A stretch of DNA of 64,000 bases from Oleispirillum sp963668495 (lineage in GTDB: Bacteria; Pseudomonadota; Alphaproteobacteria; Rhodospirillales; Rhodospirillaceae), in contig OY764545.1 of the NCBI GenBank assembly GCA_963668495.1, forward strand, positions 2,170,001-2,234,000, given 5' to 3'. A program made the position numbers and the translations under genes. Positions 7,946 to 16,524 of this stretch are shown here, in pieces (within the stretch, counting starts at the first letter, position 1; the number at the start of each line of letters is the position of its first letter). Below the pieces are notes generated by a model, which was given only the letters and a program-made list of their open reading frames with translations, was not told the DNA's origin and searched no databases.

Positions 7946-7956
7946 GGGCGTTTACA

Positions 7957-8151
7957 CTATTCGTCGCCGTGCTTCTTTTTGATGAACAGCCCCACTGCGG
8001 CAATTGCAGCACACCCGGTCCACCACAGCATTGCATTAAACAAGTTGTCGCTGGTGATGGGCAGGCCGGTCATTTCCAGCCAGCTTTCAAACATTTGGAA
8101 GGCGAGACCAAAAACGCCTACATAAAACAAAATACGGCCAAGGATCAGCAT
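7957..8151 (-). CDS. small two-helix membrane protein of unknown function
   Basis: A 64-residue protein that I do not recognise. Two hydrophobic segments are visible: LILGRILFYVGVFGLAFQMF near the N terminus and LFNAMLWWTGCAAIAAVGLF near the C terminus, separated by a short polar loop (ESWLEMTGLPITSD). It ends in a basic-acidic tail KKKHGDE, suggesting a helical hairpin in the inner membrane with a cytoplasmic C terminus. It has its own terminator. An ATG start and a defined terminator argue that it is real. It may share a transcript with the upstream Nudix gene, 33 bases away. Confidence 0.65.
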   Translation of the reverse strand: MLILGRILFYVGVFGLAFQMFESWLEMTGLPITSDNLFNAMLWWTGCAAIAAVGLFIKKKHGDE

Positions 8152-8184
8152 TGATGTTCGTCTCCATTTTGAACTGCACGCATA

Positions 8185-8637
8185 CTAGCGAGGCTTGCGC
8201 GGTTTGCAATGAAGTTTTGCTGATGTCGCCGTATATCTTAGGCCATGGTGAATGGTTTGATAGGTTTGCCGCCGAGTAAACCTTGATAACGCCGCAATGG
8301 GGATCCACCTTACGTGGGTTGCGTCATCGCTGGCAAAAATGGTGCCCGACCAGTCAAAAACCCGAAAACAATATAGTCGGTATTTTCGATGAACAACGGT
8401 GATCTGGTAAAGTGCGCTGTTGTATGCATTGAGGTGAGTTTCCTCGTAAAGCTCTCGTTTTAGCGCGCACAACAGACCTTCCCCCGATCTGACCTTGCCG
8501 CCGGGGAGGGACCATTCTCCACGATACGGTGCGTGCCTACGGCGAACCAGCAGAACCTTGCCATTTTGGGCCAGCAGTGCGCTGACACTGGGAAGCAAGG
8601 GATTTTGGGAACAGTGTAATTTATTCCACGGTCTCAT
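8185..8637 (-). CDS. Nudix hydrolase
   Basis: A 150-residue Nudix-fold hydrolase, expected to split nucleoside diphosphates linked to another group. The Nudix box is complete: GKVRSGEGLLCALKRELYEE fits G-x5-E-x7-REU-x-EE, preceded by RGEWSLPGG. The N-terminal LPSVSALLAQNGKVLLVRRRHAPY is typical of the ADP-ribose/MutT-like branch, but the substrate cannot be told. The C terminus is rich in Lys, Arg and His. It is transcribed away from the cyclic-nucleotide-binding gene and towards the small membrane protein, which could be in the same transcript. Confidence 0.9.
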   Translation of the reverse strand: MRPWNKLHCSQNPLLPSVSALLAQNGKVLLVRRRHAPYRGEWSLPGGKVRSGEGLLCALKRELYEETHLNAYNSALYQITVVHRKYRLYCFRVFDWSGTIFASDDATHVRWIPIAALSRFTRRQTYQTIHHGLRYTATSAKLHCKPRKPR

Positions 8638-8717
8638 CTTGGCCTATGGCTCCGGGTGAACACCTGTTAAACTACTGTCGTTCAAAGGTCATTTAATGTC
8701 CAGAGATAGAGGCTGCC

Positions 8718-9083
8718 ATGACTGAAGCAAGAGTAATGGATCGTAAAGTCTATCCTGAAAATGCGTTGTTATTCCGTGAAGGTTCGCGCGGCGATGTGGC
8801 CTACCTTGTCCAAAAGGGCGAAGTGGAAATTCTGAAAACCTTACCTGATGGCTCTGAAAAATTAATCGGTGTGATTAAGGAGGGAGGAATTTTCGGCGAA
8901 ATGGCCCTGATTGATGATAAACCGCGTATGGCAAGCGCGCGAACAACCGAACCAACCACAGTTGTCATCATCAACCAGTTGATATTTCAGGAACGACTGT
9001 CCAAGTTAGACCCATTCATGCGTGGTTTGTTGAGCGTTCTTGTTCAGAACATTCGGAATATGGCAAACAGCAGTTTGACATAA
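8718..9083 (+). CDS. single-domain cyclic-nucleotide-binding protein
   Basis: A 121-residue protein made of one cNMP-binding fold of the CRP/PKA type, with no HTH or other effector domain. Visible features are the beta-roll start (ALLFREGSRGDVAYLVQKGEVEI) and the phosphate-binding cassette FGEMALIDDKPRMASART, which keeps Gly, Glu and Arg. The family senses cAMP or cGMP, so it probably acts through a partner. The gene ends 19 bases before the DUF502 membrane protein gene on the same strand, so they are likely an operon and possibly functional partners. Confidence 0.88.
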   Translation: MTEARVMDRKVYPENALLFREGSRGDVAYLVQKGEVEILKTLPDGSEKLIGVIKEGGIFGEMALIDDKPRMASARTTEPTTVVIINQLIFQERLSKLDPFMRGLLSVLVQNIRNMANSSLT

Positions 9084-9102
9084 AGAGGTTGGGTATAATG
9101 TC

Positions 9103-9897
9103 ATGACCAAAGGTCAGAAGACTTTGCGGCGCAAAAATGGCAATGGTAAGCCAAAGGCAACGTTTCTGGCACGGATGCGGGGCTATTTTCTGGCGGGGTT
9201 ATTGGTAACAGCTCCGGCTACGTTAACCCTGTATATGGCTTGGTTGTTTATTTCATTCGTGGATTCTCAGGTTGGATCTATCGTCCCACCCAAGTACAGC
9301 CCCAGCACATACCTGAATTTTGATATTCCCGGCTTTGGGCTGTTGGTTTTGATTGTGTTTCTGACCATGGTCGGGGCGGCGACAGCCGGCCTCGTTGGGC
9401 GACTTATGTTCAACATGGGCGAGAACATCCTGAACCGCATGCCGGTCATCCGCAGCGTCTATACAGCCCTGAAACAGCTTTTTGAAACGGTGTTGTCGTC
9501 GAAGTCATCGGCTTTCCGGCAATGTGTGCTGGTGGAATATCCCCGGCGAGGAATTTGGGCGCTTGGTTTCATTAGCGGTGTGACGGAAGGTGAAGTGCAA
9601 AGCCTGACTGAAAGTGAAGTGGTCAACGTCTTCCTGCCGACGACGCCGAACCCCACATCCGGCTTTTTGTTATTTGTTCCGCGGGAAGATGTGGTCGTGC
9701 TCAGCATGACGGTCGAGGAAGGGATCAAAATGGTGATTTCCGGCGGCATTGTTGCCCCACCTGACCGCCGCCCCAAAGAGCAGCGGCGTGTGAAACTGTT
9801 GGCGCGGGACAAATCTGATGTGCCAAATCAGGGCATTATCCAGACCGAAGGGTCGCAACTACAGCATCCCGTGCAAACAGATACAGCAGAGTCCTAA
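9103..9897 (+). CDS. DUF502 family membrane protein
   Basis: A 264-residue DUF502 protein of unknown function, common in alphaproteobacteria and plants. After a basic N terminus there are two membrane helices (about 27-50 and 77-100; YFLAGLLVTAPATLTLYMAW and FGLLVLIVFLTMVGAATAGLVG). Then comes the conserved block NRMPVIRSVYTALKQLFETV and a soluble C-terminal domain with VFLPTTPNPTSGFLLFVP, a family hallmark. It follows the cyclic-nucleotide-binding gene closely. Its last 62 bases overlap the convergent recG gene. Confidence 0.9.
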   Translation: MTKGQKTLRRKNGNGKPKATFLARMRGYFLAGLLVTAPATLTLYMAWLFISFVDSQVGSIVPPKYSPSTYLNFDIPGFGLLVLIVFLTMVGAATAGLVGRLMFNMGENILNRMPVIRSVYTALKQLFETVLSSKSSAFRQCVLVEYPRRGIWALGFISGVTEGEVQSLTESEVVNVFLPTTPNPTSGFLLFVPREDVVVLSMTVEEGIKMVISGGIVAPPDRRPKEQRRVKLLARDKSDVPNQGIIQTEGSQLQHPVQTDTAES

Positions 9898-11923
9898 GCG
9901 CATTTCCCCGTTCAGACGTTAAGTCCGGGTCAGTTGCAAGAATTCGCCGGGCATCATCACGGGCGATTTCCAGCAAGTCTGCATGTTGGCTGAGGTCAGC
10001 CATTTTGAAGCTGGGCAGGCCGCTTTGCCGGGTACCCAGAAGTTCACCGGCTCCCCGTAATTTCAGGTCGGCCTCGGCAATAACGAAACCGTCATTGCTA
10101 TCGCGTAGGGTGCTGAGGCGTTGCTCCGCCGTTTCGCCAAGCTTTCCATACAGAAGCAAGCAGCTTGAGGCAGTCTCACCACGACCAACACGCCCCCGTA
10201 ACTGGTGAAGTTGTGACAAGCCAAAGCGTTCGGCATGCTCAATAATCATGATGCTGGCATTGGGGACATCAACGCCGACTTCAATGACGGTGGTTGCAAC
10301 AAGGATACGGTGCTTGCCATCAAGGAAGTCCTGCATGATGGCGTCGCGCTCTGACCCTTTCATTTGCCCGTGGATAATGCCGACTGTTTCGTCACCGAAT
10401 AATTTTTTAAGGCTTTGTCCGCGTTCTTCGACAGACATCAAGTCTGTGTTTTCACTGTCTTCTACCAGTGGGCAGACCCAGTATATCTGTCGTCCACTTT
10501 GGATGGCGCGTCGAACCCCGGCGATGACGTCTTCCAACCGGGATAGGGGAACGGTTCGGGTGTCAATGGGTTTGCGCCCCGGAGGTCTTCCGAATATGCG
10601 GGAGCAATCCATATCGCCATATGCCGCCAACATTAATGTGCGTGGGATCGGGGTGGCGGTCATGACCAGCAAATCCGTTGCCAATCCTTTATCACTGAGC
10701 ATCAGCCGTTGCTGCACACCAAAACGGTGTTGTTCATCAATAACCGCCAGTCCAAGCCGATGAAATTCCACATCGGACTGAAATAGGGCATGGGTTCCAA
10801 TAGCAATATGTGCTTCACCAGAGGCAATAGCCGCCAAAGCCTCTGCCCGGGCTTTCCCTTTCTCCCGACCGGACAGATAGACAACTTTCAATCCGATCGG
10901 TGCCGCCATTGCGGATATCCCGGCAAAATGTTGCCGTGCCAGCAGGTCCGTTGGTGCCATTAGGACGGCTTGCCCACCGGATTCAACTGCTCTGATCATG
11001 GATAACAAGGCAACAACGGTTTTGCCACTGCCAACGTCGCCCTGAAGCATCCGCAGCATCCGAGTTGGGCTTGCCATGTCTTCATGGATTTCCTGAATGG
11101 CTGTGTTTTGGCCCTCCGTCAGGGTGAAGGGCAGAGACGCCCGAAGTTTGGCGTCGATCTCTCCGGTTCCGGTCATGGCAATACCGGGTTTCTTTTTGGC
11201 CTTTGTTCGCACCAAAGACACGGCAAGCTGAGTTGCCAGCAGTTCATCAAATGCCAATCGGCGGCGGGCCGGTGCCTCCGGTGATATGTCATCTGGCTTT
11301 TCGGGGTTGTGAGTCTGTTCAAGAGCCGCGCGCCATGAAGGCCATTTTTCGCGCTTCACCAAATGTGGGTCGTGCCATTCCGTCAGGTCTGGGGCAATGG
11401 TGAGGGAACCCTGAACCGCTTTTGCCATGGTTTTGCGGGTTAGTCCGGCGGTCAGGCCATACAGGGGTTCAAGTGTTGGGATTTCATGAGCACGGGCCTC
11501 AGGCACCACATAGTCAGGGTGGCTGATTTGAGGCTCGCCGCGAAAGAACTCGACCTTGCCGCTAATGATGCGCGTGCTGTCCTCTGGCATCAGTTTGCGC
11601 AGGTAATCTTCACGGGCATGGAAATAGGTTAGGGTGATTTCACCCGTATCGTCCTGGCATAAGACCCGATAGGGCGTCCGGCTTTTCGGGGGTGCCGGAA
11701 CATGTTGCAATATGGTGAGGGTCAGGGTGGCAATCTGTCCATCAAGGACGTCCCGAACCTTGGGGCGAATGCCCCTGTGGATGCCGCCATGAGGCAGGTG
11801 CCACAACACGTCAACGACCTTTTCCCCATCAATCGCACGAGCCAAAAGCGGGGCAATACGCGGCCCGATCCCCGGCAGTGTGGTTAGCTCCGAAAATAAT
11901 GGATACAGTATGGATGGACGCAT
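9836..11923 (-). CDS. recG: ATP-dependent DNA helicase RecG
   Basis: RecG remodels stalled replication forks and branched recombination intermediates. The 695 residues show the N-terminal wedge/OB domain (LPGIGPRIAPLLARAIDGEKVVDVLWHLP), then SF2 motor motifs: Walker A GDVGSGKTVVAL, TDLLARQH, DEQH (VIDEQHRFGV), TATPIPRT, and motif VI QLRGRVGRG. The C-terminal TRQSG (GTRQSGLPSFKMADL) is the RecG TRG-type element. Length fits the family. Its 3' end overlaps the convergent DUF502 gene by 62 bases; its start is divergent from sdhE. Confidence 0.97.
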   Translation of the reverse strand: MRPSILYPLFSELTTLPGIGPRIAPLLARAIDGEKVVDVLWHLPHGGIHRGIRPKVRDVLDGQIATLTLTILQHVPAPPKSRTPYRVLCQDDTGEITLTYFHAREDYLRKLMPEDSTRIISGKVEFFRGEPQISHPDYVVPEARAHEIPTLEPLYGLTAGLTRKTMAKAVQGSLTIAPDLTEWHDPHLVKREKWPSWRAALEQTHNPEKPDDISPEAPARRRLAFDELLATQLAVSLVRTKAKKKPGIAMTGTGEIDAKLRASLPFTLTEGQNTAIQEIHEDMASPTRMLRMLQGDVGSGKTVVALLSMIRAVESGGQAVLMAPTDLLARQHFAGISAMAAPIGLKVVYLSGREKGKARAEALAAIASGEAHIAIGTHALFQSDVEFHRLGLAVIDEQHRFGVQQRLMLSDKGLATDLLVMTATPIPRTLMLAAYGDMDCSRIFGRPPGRKPIDTRTVPLSRLEDVIAGVRRAIQSGRQIYWVCPLVEDSENTDLMSVEERGQSLKKLFGDETVGIIHGQMKGSERDAIMQDFLDGKHRILVATTVIEVGVDVPNASIMIIEHAERFGLSQLHQLRGRVGRGETASSCLLLYGKLGETAEQRLSTLRDSNDGFVIAEADLKLRGAGELLGTRQSGLPSFKMADLSQHADLLEIARDDARRILATDPDLTSERGNALRTLLYLFARDAVVATLRSG

Positions 11924-12030
11924 TTGTCAGCCCAGTGATGACAGAACGATTTATTCACTATATATCTCATACACTTCCCGTCTATGAAACGGTGAATGCG
12001 GAAAAATCAGATCCAGAAAAGAGGAAGTGC

Positions 12031-12327
12031 ATGACTACGAAACCGGAAGGGACCTTGACTGATCCTTTAGAAGTCCGCCGTAAGCGTTTGATGTTTCGTG
12101 CGAATTATCGTGGCATGAAAGAGCTTGATCTTGTGATCGGCGCCTTTTCCGAAGCCTTTGTCCCAAGTTTTGATGCAGACTCGCTACGTGAATTTGAGGC
12201 GATTCTGGACGTCCCGGACAGTGATCTTCTGGACTGGCTGACATTAAAATCCGAAGTTCCGGCTGCCATGAACACAAGTGTTATGCAAACGCTTATGAAC
12301 TTTGACTACGTGAAAACACTGCGGTGA
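12031..12327 (+). CDS. sdhE: succinate dehydrogenase assembly factor SdhE
   Basis: A 98-residue SdhE/Sdh5 protein, which assists covalent attachment of FAD to the succinate dehydrogenase flavoprotein. The family motif RGMKELD (canonical RGxxE) follows RKRLMFRANY; DLLDWL and the short helical bundle also match. The start at 12031 follows GAGGAAG; a much longer frame beginning at 11878 runs through the recG promoter side and is rejected. The stop overlaps the mfd start by four bases (GTGA), so translation of the two is coupled, an arrangement common in alphaproteobacteria. Confidence 0.94.
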   Translation: MTTKPEGTLTDPLEVRRKRLMFRANYRGMKELDLVIGAFSEAFVPSFDADSLREFEAILDVPDSDLLDWLTLKSEVPAAMNTSVMQTLMNFDYVKTLR

Positions 12328-15300
12328 CTTTACTGATTGATACATATTCCGCTGGGCAACGCCTTGCAATTACAGGCGTTGCTGCGGGTTACGATGCCTG
12401 CCTTTTGGGGCAGATTTGCAAGGATGCGCCCGGTGGGGTTTTGCATGTTGCACCGGATGATGTGCACCTTGCGCGGCTGGCTGAAGCCGTTGCATTTTTT
12501 GCCCCTGATGTGGATGTGCTGGAATTCCCGGCATGGGATACCGTGCCTTATGATCGGGCATCTCCCCATGCAGAGGTCATTGGTCGCCGTTTGGAAACCT
12601 TATCCAAGCTATCTGATCGTCCCTTAGCCTCTGGGCAGCTGTTATTGACGACAGCACGGGCCATCATTCAACGCGTTCCGGTTCGGGAAAGCATGCAGGG
12701 CGTATATCTGAACCTGTCGCCGGATACAGCGATTGATCCTGAGGATTTGACCACCTTTTTGGAACGAAATGGGTATGGTCGGGCGGATCAGGTGCTGGAA
12801 CCCGGCGAATATGCGGTTCGCGGCGGTATCGTTGATATTTATCCTTCTGGTGCGACTGACCCGGTACGGCTGGATTTCTTCGGCGATACCCTTGAAACCC
12901 TACGTGTTTTTGATCCGGTCACCCAACGCACGACCGGAGATATGGATAAGCTGACCCTTCGCCCGGTGAGCGAGGTTCGTTTAAACGAAGATAGCATCGC
13001 CCGGTTCCGCTCCGGCTATCGAGAATTGTTCGGTGCGGTCACGTCAGATCCGTTGTATGAGGCCGTTTCTGCAGGACGCCGCTTTGCCGGTATTGAGCAT
13101 TGGTTGCCGTTGTTTTCTGATGGACTGGATACGCTGCTGGCTTACGCACCAGATGCCAGTATCGTCGTGGATGCGTCCTTGGACGATAGTCTGAAATCCG
13201 CATGGGATCAGGTTCAGGAATACTACGCGGCCCGTAAAGACACCGAAGCCGTCAGTATGAAAGATAGCGGTGCCGCGTACCATCCTGTGCCGCCCAATAG
13301 ATTATATTTGGATCGCGAGGAGTGGAACTCCCTGTTGGCTGCTCGCCATGTGGTGATTACAACATCACTGGATGCGGTTGCCGCAGAAGGCGATGATGCA
13401 CCCGGTGTTTCTGCTTCTACCGCAGTAGGAGCCTTGCCCGGGCGGATATTCAGTGAGGGCAAGTCCCGCAAATTTGACACCATTTTCCCAGAGCTAAAAG
13501 CCTATGTGGAAGAACAGCAGGCCGATGGTCGTAAGGTTATGATTTCTGCCTTGACGGCAGGGTCACGTGATCGTCTGACGGCTATGTTGAGGGAGCATGG
13601 TGCCGATGCCATTGTCCACGCGAACAGTTGGCACGAGGTCAATTCAGCCCCCGATGGCGTAGTGCTGTTCGTTACCGTTCCTTTGGAACGAGGCTTCCGT
13701 GCGCCGGGCCTGTGCGTGATTACCGAGCAAGATATTCTGGGTGATAGGCTGGCTCAGCCGCGCCGCAAGAAGGTGCGCAAGGCCGAGAACTTCATTGCAG
13801 ATGCCTCGGCGCTGACCGAAGGCGATCTTGTTGTACACAGTGAGCATGGCATCGGGCGTTACGAGGGGTTGGAAGCCGTCAATGCCGGGGGAGCCCCCCA
13901 TGACTGCTTGGCCTTAACGTATGCCAATAATGATAAGCTTTTCGTTCCGGTTGAAAACATTGAAGTTTTGACCCGTTATGGCTCTGATGATGCCAATGCT
14001 GCCCTTGACCGCTTGGGAAGCCCGGCATGGCAAGCCAGAAAGGCCCGACTGAAAGAGCGGATCCGCGAAATGGCGGACCAACTTATTCGTACGGCAGCAG
14101 CGCGGCAGGTCCGAACAGCAGACACACATACGCCGCCGGAAGGCTTGTATGATGAATTCTGCGCCCGCTTCCCCTACACGGAAACCGATGACCAGTTGAA
14201 AGCCATCGAGGATGTGATCGGTGACTTGTCCGCTGGACGTGCAATGGATCGTTTGGTGTGTGGTGATGTTGGTTTTGGTAAAACCGAAGTTGCCTTACGT
14301 GCCGCTTTTGTTGCCGCCATGTCAGGTGTTCAGGTGGCAGTCGTCGTCCCGACAACTTTGCTGGCACGACAACATTTTATCGGGTTCAAAGAACGCTTTG
14401 CCGGGTTGCCGTTGCAGGTCGAAATGCTGTCCCGTCTGGTGACGGGGAAGAATGCGACCAAGGTAAAGGCAGGGCTTAAGGACGGTACTGTGGATATTGT
14501 CATCGGTACTCACGCGGTGCTGGCGAAGTCCATTGATTTTGATCGTTTGGGACTTTTGATCATTGATGAGGAACAGCATTTCGGTGTTGCCCACAAAGAG
14601 CGATTGAAACAGCTGAAAACCAATGTGCATGTCCTGACCTTGAGCGCAACCCCCATCCCGCGAACCTTGCAAATGGCTTTGACCGGGGTGAAAGAGCTCA
14701 GCATCATTGCGACGCCGCCGGTTGACCGCCTGGCTGTGCGGACGTTTGTCCTGCCATTTGATCCGGTTATTGTGCGCGAAGCGTTACTGCGTGAGCGTTA
14801 TCGTGGCGGGCAAAGTTTTTATGTTTGTCCACGCCTTAAGGATATTGATCTGTTGCTGGAACGCTTGCACCGCATGGTGCCGGACATTCGGGTGGCGGTT
14901 GCCCATGGTCAGATGTCCGGCAAAGATCTGGAAGAGGTGATGACCGCCTTCAGTGACGGGGCTTATGATGTGTTGGTTTCCACCAACATCATTGAGTCCG
15001 GCTTGGACCTGCCCAATGTGAACACCATGTTGATCCACCGGGCTGACTTGTTCGGTCTGTCGCAATTGTATCAACTGCGAGGACGGGTCGGACGCGGTAA
15101 GGCCCGTGGCTATGCTTATCTGACCTTGCCCCATGATCGACCCGTTAGCAAAGCCGCCATGAAGCGTCTGGATGTCATGCATTCATTGGACTCTTTGGGG
15201 GCTGGGTTTACTTTGGCCAGCCACGACATGGACATTCGCGGGGCAGGGAACCTGTTGGGTGATGAACAATCCGGGCATATCAAAGAAGTCGGGATTGAAC

Positions 15301-15845
15301 TGTACCAGCATTTGCTGGAAGAAGCCGTTGCCGCAGCCAAAGCCGGAGGAACACTGGATGAGGTCGCGGATACATGGTCTCCGCAAATTAGTCTTGGGAT
15401 GCCAGTTCTCATCCCTGAGGAGTACATCAAGGACTTAAGCGTCCGATTGAACATGTATCGCCGAATTGCTGCCGTGACATCACAAGAGGATAGGGAAGCA
15501 CTGGCTGCAGAATTGATTGACCGTTTTGGTCCAATCCCCAATGAAGTGCAGAACTTGCTGGATGTTGTGGCGTTGAAAGGCTTGTGCCTGAAGGCCAATG
15601 TGGAACGTTTCGATGCCGGGCCAAAGGGTGGCGTGGTTACGTTCCGAAACGGAGAGTTCCCCAATCCGGTCGGCCTTGTGCATTACATTTCACAAAACGT
15701 TGCTACCATCAAAATCCGCCCGGACCAAAAGATGGTGATTATGCGTCGGTGGGATGATGCTGAAATTCGTTTGAATGGAGCGCGGCGGGTTATGCAGTCG
15801 TTAGCGGACATTGCTGCTGATGCAGAAGAGGGCCGGACAAGCTGA
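12324..15845 (+). CDS. mfd: transcription-repair coupling factor Mfd
   Basis: Mfd removes RNA polymerase stalled at DNA damage and recruits UvrA. The 1173 residues begin at a GTG overlapping the sdhE stop. Domains in order: UvrB-like module (FPAWDTVPYDRASPH, RGGIVDIYPSG), RNA-polymerase-interacting domain (VHSEHGIGRYEGLE), RecG-like motor with Walker A GDVGFGKTEVALR, DEEQ (IIDEEQHFGV), SATPIPRT, motif VI QLRGRVGRG, TRG motif (RGAGNLLGDEQSGH), and the C-terminal regulatory domain. The 3' end overlaps the convergent thiol oxidoreductase gene by 56 bases. Confidence 0.98.
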   Translation: MTLLIDTYSAGQRLAITGVAAGYDACLLGQICKDAPGGVLHVAPDDVHLARLAEAVAFFAPDVDVLEFPAWDTVPYDRASPHAEVIGRRLETLSKLSDRPLASGQLLLTTARAIIQRVPVRESMQGVYLNLSPDTAIDPEDLTTFLERNGYGRADQVLEPGEYAVRGGIVDIYPSGATDPVRLDFFGDTLETLRVFDPVTQRTTGDMDKLTLRPVSEVRLNEDSIARFRSGYRELFGAVTSDPLYEAVSAGRRFAGIEHWLPLFSDGLDTLLAYAPDASIVVDASLDDSLKSAWDQVQEYYAARKDTEAVSMKDSGAAYHPVPPNRLYLDREEWNSLLAARHVVITTSLDAVAAEGDDAPGVSASTAVGALPGRIFSEGKSRKFDTIFPELKAYVEEQQADGRKVMISALTAGSRDRLTAMLREHGADAIVHANSWHEVNSAPDGVVLFVTVPLERGFRAPGLCVITEQDILGDRLAQPRRKKVRKAENFIADASALTEGDLVVHSEHGIGRYEGLEAVNAGGAPHDCLALTYANNDKLFVPVENIEVLTRYGSDDANAALDRLGSPAWQARKARLKERIREMADQLIRTAAARQVRTADTHTPPEGLYDEFCARFPYTETDDQLKAIEDVIGDLSAGRAMDRLVCGDVGFGKTEVALRAAFVAAMSGVQVAVVVPTTLLARQHFIGFKERFAGLPLQVEMLSRLVTGKNATKVKAGLKDGTVDIVIGTHAVLAKSIDFDRLGLLIIDEEQHFGVAHKERLKQLKTNVHVLTLSATPIPRTLQMALTGVKELSIIATPPVDRLAVRTFVLPFDPVIVREALLRERYRGGQSFYVCPRLKDIDLLLERLHRMVPDIRVAVAHGQMSGKDLEEVMTAFSDGAYDVLVSTNIIESGLDLPNVNTMLIHRADLFGLSQLYQLRGRVGRGKARGYAYLTLPHDRPVSKAAMKRLDVMHSLDSLGAGFTLASHDMDIRGAGNLLGDEQSGHIKEVGIELYQHLLEEAVAAAKAGGTLDEVADTWSPQISLGMPVLIPEEYIKDLSVRLNMYRRIAAVTSQEDREALAAELIDRFGPIPNEVQNLLDVVALKGLCLKANVERFDAGPKGGVVTFRNGEFPNPVGLVHYISQNVATIKIRPDQKMVIMRRWDDAEIRLNGARRVMQSLADIAADAEEGRTS

Positions 15846-16524
15846 ATTCAAAGTCAACGAAGGATGCTGATACATCAAGCAGGCGCGCAAGGACTTTTGG
15901 GTCGTGCGCGCCTGTAATCTGAAAGCGATGTTGAAAAACAAACAGCGGAATCCCCGTGGTTCCGGTCATGTGTGTGGTTTCAACATCGGTGATGATTTGC
16001 CGGCTTAGGGCTTCGTCAGCCATGACTGCCATCATATCCTGATCATTCAGGCCGAACGGACGGGCCAATTCCATCAAAACGTCATCATGTCCGATATGAA
16101 TGCCACGGCAAAAATATGCCTCAAAGAAAGCGGATAATACTTCTGTGTGCTGACCAGTGCGCTGGGCCAGCCGAATTATTTTGTGGGCTTTCAGGGTGTT
16201 CGGCAGACATGGAATTGCAGCGAAATCAAAATCAATTTCGGCGGATTTTCCAATTTCCCGAAGGGTGTGATAGAGCCTTTCCAGCCGCAAAGCCCCACCG
16301 ATTTTTCGTTCCATATAGGCACGGAACTCCGGTTCCTGATCCGGCATTTCACGGTTCAGAAAATAGGGATGCCATGTAATTTCGGCGTGAATATCCTGAC
16401 GGTGGCGCAAAGCCGTCAACAGACGTTTAACCCCAATGCAGCACCACGGACAAATCAAGTCAACATACGCATCGATTTGTATATGACGTTGAGAGTCAGT
16501 GGCTACTTTAGGGGTAAAGGTCAA
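15790..16524 (-). CDS. DsbA-superfamily thiol oxidoreductase, FrnE-like
   Basis: A 244-residue thioredoxin-fold protein of the DsbA/FrnE group. The active-site motif is C25-P-W-C28 in VDLICPWCCIG, followed by the alpha-helical insert. The cis-proline loop reads GTTGIPLFVF and the family's late GAHDPKVLARLL follows. There is no signal peptide, so it acts in the cytoplasm, as FrnE proteins do. The start is a TTG whose bases overlap the stop of the upstream REC-GGDEF gene (TTGA), indicating coupled translation; no ATG precedes the active site. Its last 56 bases overlap mfd on the other strand. Confidence 0.88.
   Translation of the reverse strand: MTFTPKVATDSQRHIQIDAYVDLICPWCCIGVKRLLTALRHRQDIHAEITWHPYFLNREMPDQEPEFRAYMERKIGGALRLERLYHTLREIGKSAEIDFDFAAIPCLPNTLKAHKIIRLAQRTGQHTEVLSAFFEAYFCRGIHIGHDDVLMELARPFGLNDQDMMAVMADEALSRQIITDVETTHMTGTTGIPLFVFQHRFQITGAHDPKVLARLLDVSASFVDFEFSLSGPLLHQQQCPLTTA

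Noticed and set aside
11878..12030. Long N-terminal extension of sdhE
   Set aside because: It would start inside recG on the other strand. SdhE proteins are 80-100 residues, and GAGGAAG precedes the ATG at 12031.
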